Shown here: piece by piece, positions 23,596 to 32,409 of the stretch
Layout of the letters: each line of letters opens with the position of its first letter
Numbering within the stretch: the stretch's first letter is position 1
NCBI RefSeq assembly: GCF_019331805.1
Contig: NZ_JAHBBE010000001.1
Location: 124,001 to 188,000, forward strand
Length of the DNA stretch: 64,000 nt
Source of the DNA: Bifidobacterium pongonis
GTDB taxonomy: Bacteria > Actinomycetota > Actinomycetes > Actinomycetales > Bifidobacteriaceae
Direction: 5' to 3'
Notes under the pieces: model-generated
Database searches by the model: none
What the model was told of the DNA's origin: nothing
The model's input: only the letters and a program-made list of their open reading frames with translations
Program-made: the position numbers and the translations under genes

Positions 23596-26280
23596 ATGCA
23601 AAATCCACCGCTGCACCGTTACGCCACGAGACCAGGCCTGTACTTCACCGATGATGGCGGCGCCGACGCCATCGTCCGCTCCGAAACCGCCGATCAGGTA
23701 TGGTTCTGCGTGCTGGAACCGGTCGATCAACCCAGCGCCTTCTACAGCGAGGCGATCAGACTGTTCCCCAACACCTCCATCCCCCTCATCAAACAGATCA
23801 GCGAATTCAAGGTCTGCACCCGCATCATCGAATCGACCTACGTGCGCGAGACCCTGTTCAAAATGGAAGGCCCGAATTACGGCCTATGGTCCGTGCACAT
23901 CCCCAAAGCGTGGGACGGCATGCGCTACGGCTACCGCGTGGACGGCGCATGGGACCCCTCACGCGGCGTGAGGTTCAACCCCTACAAACTGCTGCTGGAC
24001 CCGTATGGAAAAGGCATCGACGGCACCATGCAGCTCGACCCGGCCGCCTTCGCCTACCAGTGCAAGCTGGAGGACGGCAAGATCGTCGGCGACCCGTTCG
24101 GCAAGATGAGCACCATCGACTCGCTGGGCAGAATGCCCGTCTCCGTGGCCATCGACGACCGCGCCACCACCAAACTCGACAGCGAAAGCGTGCATCCCCA
24201 CGTCCCGTGGAGCAAAACCGTCATCTACGAACTGCACGTCAAAGGCTTCACCGCCAACGCCCCCTGGCTTCCCGAGGAACTACGCGGCACCTACGCGGGC
24301 CTCGCGCACCCCACCACACTGGCGTACCTGCAAGGGCTCGGCGTGACCTCCATCGAGCTGCTGCCCATCCAGGCGAGCCAGCCCGAAGTCTTCCTCCAGG
24401 AACGCGGCAAGCGCAACTATTGGGGCTATTCCACACTCAGCTACTTCTCCCCCGAGGCCTCGTACGCCACCAAGGCGGCCCAGGAGGCCGGCGCCAACGC
24501 CGTACGCCAGGAAGTCATCGACATGGTGCAGGCCCTGCACGACGCGGGCTTCGAAGTGCTGATGGACGTGGTATACAACCACACCTGCGAAGGCGGCTCG
24601 GCGGGCCCCAGCATCTGCTGGCGCGGCCTCGACAACCTCTCCTACTACCGCAGGCAGAAGAACAACATCGCCTACCTGGAAGACACCACCGGCTGCGGCA
24701 ACACACTCGACTTCACCAACACGCATGTGACGACCTTCGCCGTCGACTCGCTCAGATACTGGGCCAAGCGCATCGGCATCGACGGATTCCGCTTCGACCT
24801 CGCGCCCAGCATCGCCCGCCTGGACGGCGAATTCACGCGCTACCACCCGTTCCTGTACGCCCTGCGCTCCGATCTGCTGCTCGGCAACCTCAAGATCATC
24901 ATGGAACCGTGGGATCTGGGCAACCAAGGGTGGCGCACCGGCCAGTTCGGCATCCCGTTCGCGGAATGGAACGACCGTTTCCGCGACACCTCGCGCACGT
25001 TCTGGCTCGCCGAAGCCGACCAGCAGCAGGGCAACACCGTCGGTATGCAGGAGATGGCCACGCGCCTGTGCGGTTCGGCCGACCTGTTCGCCACCGACCC
25101 CGGCCGCGGCGCCACCGCCTCCGTGAACTTCGTCGCATGCCATGACGGCTTCACCCTCAACGATCTGACCATGTACTCGCATAAGCACAACGAGGCCAAC
25201 GGCGAGAACAACCATGACGGTTCGAACGTGAACCGGTCGAACAACTTCGGCGTCGAAGGGCCGAGCGACGACCCCGTCATCCTCTCGAAGCGCGAACGCG
25301 CCGCACAGAACCTGCTCGGCATGGTGCTGCTTTCGCTGGGCACACCGATGATCCTCGCCGGTGACGAATTCGGCAACAGCCAGAACGGCAACAACAACGC
25401 CTATTGCCAAGACAACGACATCACCTGGCTGAAATGGGATTGGCTGTACCACAGCACCAAAACGCCGGAAATGCTCCGCTTGGAATCCGTGTCCCGCCTG
25501 ATTTCCATCCGCAAGTCGCTCGACCTCTACCATCATGAGGATTTCTTCACCAGGCTCAGCCAGATCGGCCTATTGAAGCCGTCGAGCCGTGTGCAGTGGT
25601 TCCTGCCGGACGGCACGACGCCGATGGAGCAGGACTGGTTCGACAAGAGCATCCGAAGCTTCGCCATGCGACTGCTTTCGCTCAACGAGCTCGACGTGAT
25701 CCTGCTGGTGAACGGCGAATGCCGCGACAAGGAATTCCATCTGCCCGCCGACACCGAATGGCAGCCGCTCTGGTGTTCCGCCGAAACCACGGGCGCCTAC
25801 CCCGGCCACGGCACCGAAGTGGAGAAACTGGATCTCACCAATGAGGATTCCATTTGGACCCATTTCGTGCCGAAGGACACCCGCATCGGCAAAGTCATCC
25901 AGGAAGTGCAGGCGGAACAGGACGACCCAGAGCGGCGCCCCGCGGTCAAGCCGTGGCCGCAGGAGGATGAGATGCCGGAAACCGTCACCCTGCCGGGGTT
26001 GACGGCCAAAACGCGTATCTACCGCGTGCTGGCGCACAGCGAGGCCCAGCAGCGTGTGGCACAGGCCCGTCAGCGCGTATTGCGTGGGCTTCGCACGCAG
26101 CCCGCTCCCGATCAGCATCGCGCGCAAGGCGCCAACAACGTGCAGCCCGGCTCACAGCCGAACGCACAGTCCAACGTGCAATCCGGTACGCAGCCCGATG
26201 CACAGCCGAACGTGCAGTCGAACGTCTGGACGGTGCCGTCCATGAGCATCACCATCATGCGCCAGACCGCACTCGGCTGA
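23596..26280 (+). CDS. glgX: glycogen debranching enzyme / isoamylase, GH13
   Basis: This enzyme hydrolyses alpha-1,6 branches of glycogen or limit dextrins. The 894-residue protein (start MQNPPLHRY, AGAGG just upstream; an ATG 9 nt earlier is possible) has an N-terminal CBM48-like domain. The GH13 barrel follows, with DVVYNHTCEGG (region I), GFRFDLAPS with nucleophile Asp401, EPWDLG with acid/base Glu437, and CHDGFTLND with Asp517. The HKHNEANGENNHDG stretch is typical of GlgX. A roughly 70-residue Gln/Asn/Pro-rich tail with repeated AQPNVQ/AQSNVQ units extends past the usual end. It is alone on the plus strand. MalQ nearby points to joint maltodextrin turnover. Confidence 0.93.
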   Translation: MQNPPLHRYATRPGLYFTDDGGADAIVRSETADQVWFCVLEPVDQPSAFYSEAIRLFPNTSIPLIKQISEFKVCTRIIESTYVRETLFKMEGPNYGLWSVHIPKAWDGMRYGYRVDGAWDPSRGVRFNPYKLLLDPYGKGIDGTMQLDPAAFAYQCKLEDGKIVGDPFGKMSTIDSLGRMPVSVAIDDRATTKLDSESVHPHVPWSKTVIYELHVKGFTANAPWLPEELRGTYAGLAHPTTLAYLQGLGVTSIELLPIQASQPEVFLQERGKRNYWGYSTLSYFSPEASYATKAAQEAGANAVRQEVIDMVQALHDAGFEVLMDVVYNHTCEGGSAGPSICWRGLDNLSYYRRQKNNIAYLEDTTGCGNTLDFTNTHVTTFAVDSLRYWAKRIGIDGFRFDLAPSIARLDGEFTRYHPFLYALRSDLLLGNLKIIMEPWDLGNQGWRTGQFGIPFAEWNDRFRDTSRTFWLAEADQQQGNTVGMQEMATRLCGSADLFATDPGRGATASVNFVACHDGFTLNDLTMYSHKHNEANGENNHDGSNVNRSNNFGVEGPSDDPVILSKRERAAQNLLGMVLLSLGTPMILAGDEFGNSQNGNNNAYCQDNDITWLKWDWLYHSTKTPEMLRLESVSRLISIRKSLDLYHHEDFFTRLSQIGLLKPSSRVQWFLPDGTTPMEQDWFDKSIRSFAMRLLSLNELDVILLVNGECRDKEFHLPADTEWQPLWCSAETTGAYPGHGTEVEKLDLTNEDSIWTHFVPKDTRIGKVIQEVQAEQDDPERRPAVKPWPQEDEMPETVTLPGLTAKTRIYRVLAHSEAQQRVAQARQRVLRGLRTQPAPDQHRAQGANNVQPGSQPNAQSNVQSGTQPDAQPNVQSNVWTVPSMSITIMRQTALG

Positions 26281-26306
26281 CCGACACACAAAGCCGCCGA
26301 AAACGA

Positions 26307-26343
26307 GGAAACCCCTCGAAGGACGAACCTTCGAGGGGTTTCC
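26307..26343. terminator. bidirectional terminator glgX/rpsI
   Basis: GGAAACCCCTCGAAGG pairs perfectly (16 bp) with CCTTCGAGGGGTTTCC around ACGAA, placed between the converging glgX and rpsI genes. The T-rich ends are within the stem; a free U-tract is short. Confidence 0.75.
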
Positions 26344-26358
26344 AGCAGTAAGCGAAAA

Positions 26359-26850
26359 TCAACGCTTGGAGAACTGCGGTGCACGACGTGCCTTGTGCAG
26401 ACCGGCCTTCTTGCGCTCCACGACACGAGCGTCGCGGGTCAGGAAGCCAGCCTTCTTCAGGGTGGCGCGGTTGGCATCGCGGTCGATGGCGTTCAGGGCG
26501 CGAGCCACGCCGAGACGGATGGCGCCGGCCTGGCCGGTGGTGCCGCCGCCGTCAACGAGGACGATCGCGTCGAACTTGCCTTCGAGCTTGAGCAGGACGA
26601 TCGGGGAGTTCACCTCACGCTGCAGCAGCTTGGAGGGGAAGTACTCCTCCAGGGTGCGGCCGTTGATGGTCCACTTGCCGGAACCCGGCACGAGGCGCAC
26701 GCGAGCGACGGCTTCCTTACGACGACCGGTGCCGTAGCCCGGCTCGATCGCGGAAGTACCGGTGCCAGCACCTGCGTTGGTTTCGGTGGTGTAGCTGGTG
26801 AGCTCCTCTTCGGTTTCCTGAACCGCGGAGTTGTTGGTGTTTTCAGCCAT
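26359..26850 (-). CDS. rpsI: 30S ribosomal protein S9
   Basis: S9 is in the 30S head, and its C-terminal Lys/Arg tail touches the P-site tRNA anticodon loop. The 163-residue product from the ATG at 26848-26850 has a roughly 40-residue acidic/Asn/Thr-rich N-terminal extension. The conserved core starting [32 protein letters not shown] follows, ending in RRAPQFSKR. The extension is common in Actinobacteria. It follows rplM by 20 bp, the universal rplM-rpsI pair, and ends at a shared terminator with glgX. Confidence 0.97.
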   Translation of the reverse strand: MAENTNNSAVQETEEELTSYTTETNAGAGTGTSAIEPGYGTGRRKEAVARVRLVPGSGKWTINGRTLEEYFPSKLLQREVNSPIVLLKLEGKFDAIVLVDGGGTTGQAGAIRLGVARALNAIDRDANRATLKKAGFLTRDARVVERKKAGLHKARRAPQFSKR

Positions 26851-26870
26851 GTTCTCTATCTCCCTTCGGT

Positions 26871-27320
26871 TCACTTAGCCTGCTGAGAAACCTGAGCGAT
26901 CTCAAAGACCTGCGGCTTCTGCGGGGTGTGCGGGTGCTCTTCGCCGGCGAAGACGTGCAGACGACCAAGCTGCACCTTGGCGAGCTTGTTCTTCGGCAGC
27001 ATGCCCTTGACGGCACTGGTGATGATGCGCTCCGGGTTGTTGGCGAGCAGCTGCGCGTAGGTGTCACGACGCAGGCCACCCGGACGACCGGAGTGCTTGT
27101 ACAGTTCCTTGCCCAGCTTGTTGCCGGTCAGCGCCACCTTGGCGGCGTTGATCACGATGACGTGATTGCCGGAATCAGCGTGCGGAGCGTAAGTCGGCTT
27201 GTTCTTGCCGCGCAGAAGGGTTGCAACCTGAGTCGAGAGACGGCCCAGCACCACGTCGGTGGCGTCAACGATGTACCACTCATGGCTCAGATCGGCGGGC
27301 TTCGGAGTGAAAGTCTTCAC
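26871..27320 (-). CDS. rplM: 50S ribosomal protein L13
   Basis: L13 is an early-assembly 50S protein near the L3/L6 side. The 149-residue sequence contains [27 protein letters not shown] and KSGRPGG-like [38 protein letters not shown], both diagnostic. It is the first gene of the rplM-rpsI operon. The roughly 200-bp upstream stretch after the malQ terminator presumably holds the promoter and any L13 autoregulatory leader. I see a -10-like TATACT there but no recognised leader motif. Confidence 0.97.
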   Translation of the reverse strand: MKTFTPKPADLSHEWYIVDATDVVLGRLSTQVATLLRGKNKPTYAPHADSGNHVIVINAAKVALTGNKLGKELYKHSGRPGGLRRDTYAQLLANNPERIITSAVKGMLPKNKLAKVQLGRLHVFAGEEHPHTPQKPQVFEIAQVSQQAK

Positions 27321-27488
27321 TGTTCTACCTTTTCTAGTATTGTGTTCCGGGCTTCGGCGTTCCCAGCACGCTTGGTTAGGGCGTTACTGCGGAAACCTCC
27401 ACCTCATTATCCGTGGGCTCCCTGAAAGTCCTCGATTGCGAGTGGGAATGCGCTTTGAAGGACCCCTTAGGGAAACACAACAGCTCAC

Positions 27489-27494
27489 AAGTAT
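27489..27494 (-). promoter_or_regulatory. -10-like box of rplM-rpsI
   Basis: TATACT on the minus strand, about 170 bp ahead of rplM, is the best -10 match in the spacer. No good -35 sits at 16-18 bp, so this is a weak call. Confidence 0.25.
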
Positions 27495-27533
27495 ATCGCG
27501 AGGCTTGACATACGGCCGACACACTGCGATACG

Positions 27534-27588
27534 AAAAAATCGCGCATGCAACCGGCCTGAAACAGGCTACGGAATGCATGCGCGATTC
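27534..27588 (-). terminator. intrinsic terminator of malQ
   Basis: On the minus strand GAATCGCGCATGCA pairs with TGCATGCGCGATTTTTT around an inner CCTG/CAGG stem, and the distal arm merges with a run of T. It lies 36 nt past the malQ stop. Confidence 0.8.
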
Positions 27589-27623
27589 CTTATGAGAACC
27601 GCCTTTTCCGGCGTTCGCGCGGA

Positions 27624-29795
27624 CTACTGCTCGTTGCGCATGATGGCCGCGAGACGCTGCACATCACTGCGATCGAACATGTCGTCCAGCAGCACCACTT
27701 CGCCCTTGCCGTCGGCGAGCGGAATACGCCAGTTCGGATACTCGTTGTTGGTGCCCGGCTGGTTCTGCGTGCGCTTCTCCCCGACTGCGTCGGTGATCGA
27801 AGCGGCGAGCAGCTTGCACGGCGAATCGTTGAGCGCACGGTACTGGGCCGCGATGATGTCGGCCTCATGGGTCTCGCGGTCAGTGGCCTCTTCCTCGTTG
27901 ATGTAGCCGTTGCCGAGCAGCATCGAAATCATGGCGTCCTGCTCGGCCATGGCGGAACGTTCGAAGTCCTCCGCCGGGCCTTCCAACAGGCCGAGGCGCT
28001 CGCGCAGCTTGACATGCTCCAGCTCAAGGTAACCGGCTGCCGGCGGCAGGTCGTGCGTGTTGACCGAGGCCAGCGCGTATTCGCGCCAATCGGCCGGCGC
28101 ACGGAACTTGCCGTCGAACTGCTCGAACCATTCCACCGCGCAGCCCAGCAGGCCGTGGGAGGACAGGGAGCTTGCCACGTATTCGGGGACCACGCCGAGA
28201 TCCTCGCCGACCACCACGCCGTCGGCGCGGGAGGCTTCAAGCGCGAGAACGCCCAGCATGATGTCGGAATCGTAATGCACGTAGGCGCCGTCGTTGGCCT
28301 TGTGGCCGGACGGGATCCACCACAGGCGGAACAGGCCGAGGATGTGGTCGATGCGCACGGCGCCGGCATGGGTGAACATGTTGTGCACCATGTCGCGGTA
28401 TGCCTTGTAACCGGTACGATCCAGGGCGATCGGGTTCAGCGGCGGCTGGCTCCAATCCTGGCCCTGCTGGTTGAACATGTCCGGCGGTGCGCCGACGGTC
28501 GCGCCCTTGGCGAAACGCTCCGGGTACCACCAGGCTTCGGAGCCGAGCGGGTGGACGCCGACGGCCATATCGGCCATCACGCCGATGCGCATGCCGGCCT
28601 CGCGCGCGCTCTTCTGCGCACGGTCGAGCTGCTCGGTGGCGATCCATTCCAGCCAACGGTAGAAGTTCAGCGTGTCGGGGAACTGCTCGCGCAGGGCGTT
28701 CACTTCCGGGGACTGCTTGTTGAAGCGCTGGGTCCAATTGTCGGGCGTGCCTTCGGCGGCACCCCACTTGTCATAGCACAGGCACCAGGTGGCGTAGGCT
28801 TCGAGATCCTCGCCGGTCTTCTCGCAGAAGGCGGCGAATTCACGCTGGCGTTCGGAGGTGCGGCCGGCCTTGAAGATGATCCACAGCGCCTGCATCTTCG
28901 CATGCCACATGGCGTTGCGATCGACGATTTCGGCCTGATTGTTGAGCGGTTCGACGGAGGCGAACAGTTCGCGGATCTCGGAGAGGCTTTCCGCGCCGAG
29001 CAGCTTGTATTCCTCGACCGCTTCCGGACGGATGTAGGTGAAGTTCACCAGACTGCGGGAAATCGGCAGGTACGGGGACGGGGTCAGCGGGGACACCGGT
29101 TCGGCCGCGTGCACCGGGTTGATCAGCGTGAAGTCGGCGCCGGTCTTGCGCTTGGCGTCCTTGAGCAGGTTGGCGAGGTCCACGAAATCGCCGACGCCCC
29201 AAGACTTGGCGGAACGCAGCGAATACAGCTGGGCCATCCAGCCCCACAGGTGACCCTGCTTCATCTCGTCGAGCAGTTCCACCTTGGCGGGGGCGCTGAT
29301 CAGCGTGGCGTCCTCGGTGCGGTCGCCGACGGTGACGTGCAACGTATGGTAGCCTTCCGGCAGGTCGGCCGGAATGACAACGGATGCAGTAACGACGAAC
29401 TGATCGTTCACCAGGTAGGCGGCGGAACCGTCGCCCGCATCGGGAAGGATCGCGCCCTGGTACTCCTGGCCGTTCTCCAACGTGATGGTGGCGCTGGGGA
29501 TGTCGGTCATGCCGACGTTGACCAGCACATGGCTTTCGGAGCCCACGTTATGCAGGACGGTGTACGGCACCAGACGGCCGTGACGTTCGTCCAGAATCTG
29601 CCTGATCGACTGCTTGATAACGGCGTCATTTGAGGCATCGATGCCCAAAGCCCCCAACACCGCCACCAGGACATCATCTTCGATCTCGTGGTAGTCATGG
29701 CTCATGCCGACATAGCTGGTAGAGATGCCAGCCAACTTTGCCAATTGAATCAGCGGACGCGCTAAGCGCTCTTCGCTTTCGGTTCTCTCGCTCAT
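27624..29795 (-). CDS. malQ: 4-alpha-glucanotransferase (amylomaltase), GH77
   Basis: MalQ transfers alpha-1,4-glucan segments between maltodextrins and releases glucose. The 723-residue protein has an N-terminal extension of about 150 residues with a beta-sandwich-like region, usual for actinobacterial MalQ. The GH77 barrel carries RIDHILGLFRLWWIPSG (nucleophile Asp), VVVGEDLGVVP (acid/base Glu) and SVNTHDLPPAAGY (third Asp). The start is the ATG at 29793-29795; a GTG two codons upstream is also possible. It is monocistronic, with its own terminator. Together with glgX it would process glycogen-derived dextrins. Confidence 0.95.
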   Translation of the reverse strand: MSERTESEERLARPLIQLAKLAGISTSYVGMSHDYHEIEDDVLVAVLGALGIDASNDAVIKQSIRQILDERHGRLVPYTVLHNVGSESHVLVNVGMTDIPSATITLENGQEYQGAILPDAGDGSAAYLVNDQFVVTASVVIPADLPEGYHTLHVTVGDRTEDATLISAPAKVELLDEMKQGHLWGWMAQLYSLRSAKSWGVGDFVDLANLLKDAKRKTGADFTLINPVHAAEPVSPLTPSPYLPISRSLVNFTYIRPEAVEEYKLLGAESLSEIRELFASVEPLNNQAEIVDRNAMWHAKMQALWIIFKAGRTSERQREFAAFCEKTGEDLEAYATWCLCYDKWGAAEGTPDNWTQRFNKQSPEVNALREQFPDTLNFYRWLEWIATEQLDRAQKSAREAGMRIGVMADMAVGVHPLGSEAWWYPERFAKGATVGAPPDMFNQQGQDWSQPPLNPIALDRTGYKAYRDMVHNMFTHAGAVRIDHILGLFRLWWIPSGHKANDGAYVHYDSDIMLGVLALEASRADGVVVGEDLGVVPEYVASSLSSHGLLGCAVEWFEQFDGKFRAPADWREYALASVNTHDLPPAAGYLELEHVKLRERLGLLEGPAEDFERSAMAEQDAMISMLLGNGYINEEEATDRETHEADIIAAQYRALNDSPCKLLAASITDAVGEKRTQNQPGTNNEYPNWRIPLADGKGEVVLLDDMFDRSDVQRLAAIMRNEQ

Positions 29796-29833
29796 AGTCA
29801 CTTAGTGTAACGGCTTAGCTGAGACATATCGAG

Positions 29834-30547
29834 CTATTTTTCACGTTCCCTGCGGCGTTTTTCCACCGCATGGCGCACTTCGAGCGACGGATCGGCCTCC
29901 AATTTCGCTAACGTTTGCAAAGAAACGTTGGGATTCAGCGCCACAGCGCGACGCACCATCGACGACAACACCTTCGGCGCGTCGGGCTCAAGTTCCGTAC
30001 CCAATGTCGCAAGGAAGTCCAAAATCTGGGCATCGCTATCCGGACTCTGCGCCCCTTCGAGCCTCATCTTCCATGATGTCCGCTTGTTACGCAGCGCCGC
30101 ATCGCGCACTTCCTGCTCCGGATCCTTGGTCAACCGGCCCACCAGCCAGTTCTTGTCGTCCGTATTGCCGGCCACGGCCTTACGCACCGAGGCCTCCGGA
30201 TCCTTGGCGAGCTTGACCAGCACATTCGGGAACGGCATCGTCTCGGCCAGGAACACGCGATCCTCCAGAGGCGTGTTCGGATTGCCGCCCACGGCTTCAA
30301 GCAATGCCGTGGCTCGGGAGAACGCCGCCTGATCGTCACGGTCGGGCAGCGGACGGCGCGCGAACTCGGACAGTTCGGCGGAATCGGTGCTGTGGCGCAG
30401 ACGTTCGTAGGTGACGGTCAACGGCTCGAAACCCTTGTCGTTCCCGGTATTCCCGGCACTCTCGGTGTTCTCGGTGTTTTCGATGCCTTCGGCATTCTCG
30501 GCGTTTTCGGTGCTCTTGGTGCTCTTGGTGCTCTCTTCGTCGGTCAT
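29834..30547 (-). CDS. leucine-rich-repeat-variant / HEAT-like repeat protein
   Basis: This 237-residue protein has a low-complexity N-terminus (about residues 1-38) made of Ser/Thr/Glu/Asn/Lys blocks such as STKSTKSTENAENAEG, encoded by degenerate 9-12 bp repeats. The rest is alpha-helical repeats with the pattern LAKDPEASVRKAVAGN, LTKDPEQEVRDAALRN and LEADPSLEVRHAVEKR. This is the leucine-rich-repeat-variant type found in bifidobacterial and other actinobacterial hypothetical proteins. A protein-interaction scaffold is likely; no catalytic motif is seen. It lies 33 bp after the yigZ-type gene on the same strand, and the two could be cotranscribed. The function is unknown. Confidence 0.7.
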   Translation of the reverse strand: MTDEESTKSTKSTENAENAEGIENTENTESAGNTGNDKGFEPLTVTYERLRHSTDSAELSEFARRPLPDRDDQAAFSRATALLEAVGGNPNTPLEDRVFLAETMPFPNVLVKLAKDPEASVRKAVAGNTDDKNWLVGRLTKDPEQEVRDAALRNKRTSWKMRLEGAQSPDSDAQILDFLATLGTELEPDAPKVLSSMVRRAVALNPNVSLQTLAKLEADPSLEVRHAVEKRRREREK

Positions 30548-30579
30548 GGTTCACCAGTGTAGCCCAGAGGTGGCGGCGT

Positions 30580-31221
30580 TCAGCGGGAGGCGATGGCCCT
30601 GTTCACCGTGTCGATGGGTTCGGGGGCGATGGTGGCGTTGAAGGTTTCACGCACGCGCTCTTCGAAAACCGCCGTATTGTTCAACGGCAGCGTGGCCGTC
30701 AATGTGACGTCGGCGGCGTAGGTCTCATCGGACTGCACGCCGTCGACGGAGGCGAGCAGCTGCTGGAAGCGGGCCAGCTGCGGGTAGTCCAAGGTGACGA
30801 GATAGCGCCGGCAGGGCACGATGTCCACGCCTTTCGCGGCTTTGACCGCGATGGACGCGCCCGTGGAATAGGCGCGGATCAGACCGCCGGACCCCAGCAG
30901 GATACCGCCGAAATACCTGGTGACGGCGACCACGCAATCCGTAAGATCGTTGGCACGCAGCACGTCGAGGATCGGCTTGCCCGCCGTGCCGGACGGCTCG
31001 CCGTCATCGCTCATGCGTTCCGACACACGGCCGTCCGAACCACCCACCACGGCGGCGTACGCCACATGACGGGCCTTCGGATGCTGGTCGCGGATCGTGG
31101 CGACGAAGGCGAGCGCCTCATCCAGACTGTCGATATGCGCCGCATCGCCTATGAATTCGGATTTCTTCTCCACGAAGGCGTCATGCGCCGGCTTGCCTGC
31201 CGGGTCGAGAATGGTACGCAT
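30580..31221 (-). CDS. YigZ/IMPACT family protein
   Basis: This 213-residue protein has the IMPACT N-terminal domain (UPF0029) signature: DQHPKARHVAYAAVVGG, then SDDGEPSGTAGKPIL and VVAVTRYFGGILLGSGGLIRAYSTGAS. These are followed by the ferredoxin-like C-terminal domain. Homologues (E. coli YigZ, yeast Yih1) bind nucleic acid or regulate Gcn2-type kinases; the bacterial role is not settled. The ATG at 31219-31221 gives the standard length. It is between the LRV protein and the 2-hydroxyacid dehydrogenase, all on the minus strand. Confidence 0.88.
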   Translation of the reverse strand: MRTILDPAGKPAHDAFVEKKSEFIGDAAHIDSLDEALAFVATIRDQHPKARHVAYAAVVGGSDGRVSERMSDDGEPSGTAGKPILDVLRANDLTDCVVAVTRYFGGILLGSGGLIRAYSTGASIAVKAAKGVDIVPCRRYLVTLDYPQLARFQQLLASVDGVQSDETYAADVTLTATLPLNNTAVFEERVRETFNATIAPEPIDTVNRAIASR

Positions 31222-31341
31222 ACGGGTTGTTCTTTCCTGTCTATCGTGCTTGTCTGATGTCTGCCTGATTCGTTCGCCGGGTCCGTTCGCCAGGATTGTT
31301 CGTCATGCCCGTTCACGCACGCCACCGGGCCGTGTGCCGCG

Positions 31342-32409
31342 TCACTCGTGCACGACGACGTTGAATTCGTCTCCGGTGAGGAAGGCGCGCACGCATTCGA
31401 CCATCTGACGGGTGAGTTCCTTGAACGCGCCGTCGGTGCGCCAGCCGACATGCGGGGTGAGCACGATGCCGGGGATCCGGCAGATCGCGTCGTCGGATTT
31501 CAGCGGCTCATGGTCGAACACGTCGAGGCCGGCGGGGATGTCGCCGCGCTGCAGTCGCGCGAGCAGTGCACCGGGTTCGATGACCTCACTGCGGGCCGTG
31601 TTGATGAACAGCGTGCCCGGGCGCAGATGCTCCAGGTTTTCCGCGGTGATGATGCCGCGCGTCGCGCCGTCGATCAGCGGCAGGTGCACGGAGACGATGT
31701 CGCTGGATTCGATGAGCTCGTCCATGCTTTCCACTGGGGTGGCGCCGCAACGGTCGAACAGTTCGGCGGGCACATGCGAATTCCAGGCACTGACTTCCAT
31801 GCCGAACGCCTTGCCGATCGAGGCGACGGTCGAACCGATGCCGCCCAATCCGATGATGCCGAGACGACGACCGGCCAATTGCAGGCCGTCACCGCCCTTC
31901 CACGCCCAGTTGCCTTCCTTGACGTCACGGTCGAGCTCGCCGATATGGCGGATCAGTTCGAACATGAGCGCGAAGGCGTGTTCGGCGACGGCATGATCGC
32001 CGTAATGTTCGGCGTTGCACACGCGCACGCCGAATTCGCGTGCCAGATCGAGGTCCACATAGCTCGCCACACCGGTGCCGCAGAACACGATGCACTTGAC
32101 ATGGCCTTCCGCCTCGCCCTTCGGGCCGTGACCGGTGATGCGGCGCAGCAGGTCGTCGCTGATATGGTAGCCGCCGACCAGCAGCACGTCCGCGTCGTGC
32201 AGGCGCTCCGCGATCGTGTCCTCGTCGGAGGTGAACTCCTCGTACATACGTACGCGCGCGACATCCTGCAGTCGCGGGAACTGGGAACGGATGGGCTCGA
32301 CCATGGAGTCGAGCAGGGACGGCATTACCACCAATGGCAGGTCGGTACGTTCGGCCTGCGTCTCATACACTTGCGTCATACTCGACAGATTAGGAGCATC
32401 GGGCGTCAT
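31342..32409 (-). CDS. D-isomer-specific 2-hydroxyacid dehydrogenase family protein
   Basis: This 355-residue NAD-dependent dehydrogenase has the split substrate domain around a Rossmann domain. Nucleotide binding is at GRRLGIIGLGGIGSTVASIG. The catalytic triad is Arg in INTARSEVIE, Glu in DVFDHEPL and His in VLTPHVGW. The GVASYVDLDLAREFGVRVCN stretch matches phosphoglycerate or D-lactate dehydrogenase-like enzymes, but the substrate is open. No C-terminal ACT domain is present, so biosynthetic SerA is unlikely. I choose the ATG at 32407-32409 because it overlaps the stop of the upstream CapA-like gene (ATGA), implying coupled translation. An ATG ten codons later has no ribosome-binding site. 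Confidence 0.82.
   Translation of the reverse strand: MTPDAPNLSSMTQVYETQAERTDLPLVVMPSLLDSMVEPIRSQFPRLQDVARVRMYEEFTSDEDTIAERLHDADVLLVGGYHISDDLLRRITGHGPKGEAEGHVKCIVFCGTGVASYVDLDLAREFGVRVCNAEHYGDHAVAEHAFALMFELIRHIGELDRDVKEGNWAWKGGDGLQLAGRRLGIIGLGGIGSTVASIGKAFGMEVSAWNSHVPAELFDRCGATPVESMDELIESSDIVSVHLPLIDGATRGIITAENLEHLRPGTLFINTARSEVIEPGALLARLQRGDIPAGLDVFDHEPLKSDDAICRIPGIVLTPHVGWRTDGAFKELTRQMVECVRAFLTGDEFNVVVHE

Noticed and set aside
27504-27532. TTGACA-N17-GATACG promoter-like pair on the plus strand
   Set aside because: No plus-strand gene follows; it lies in the rplM upstream region and within reach of the malQ terminator. Probably chance.
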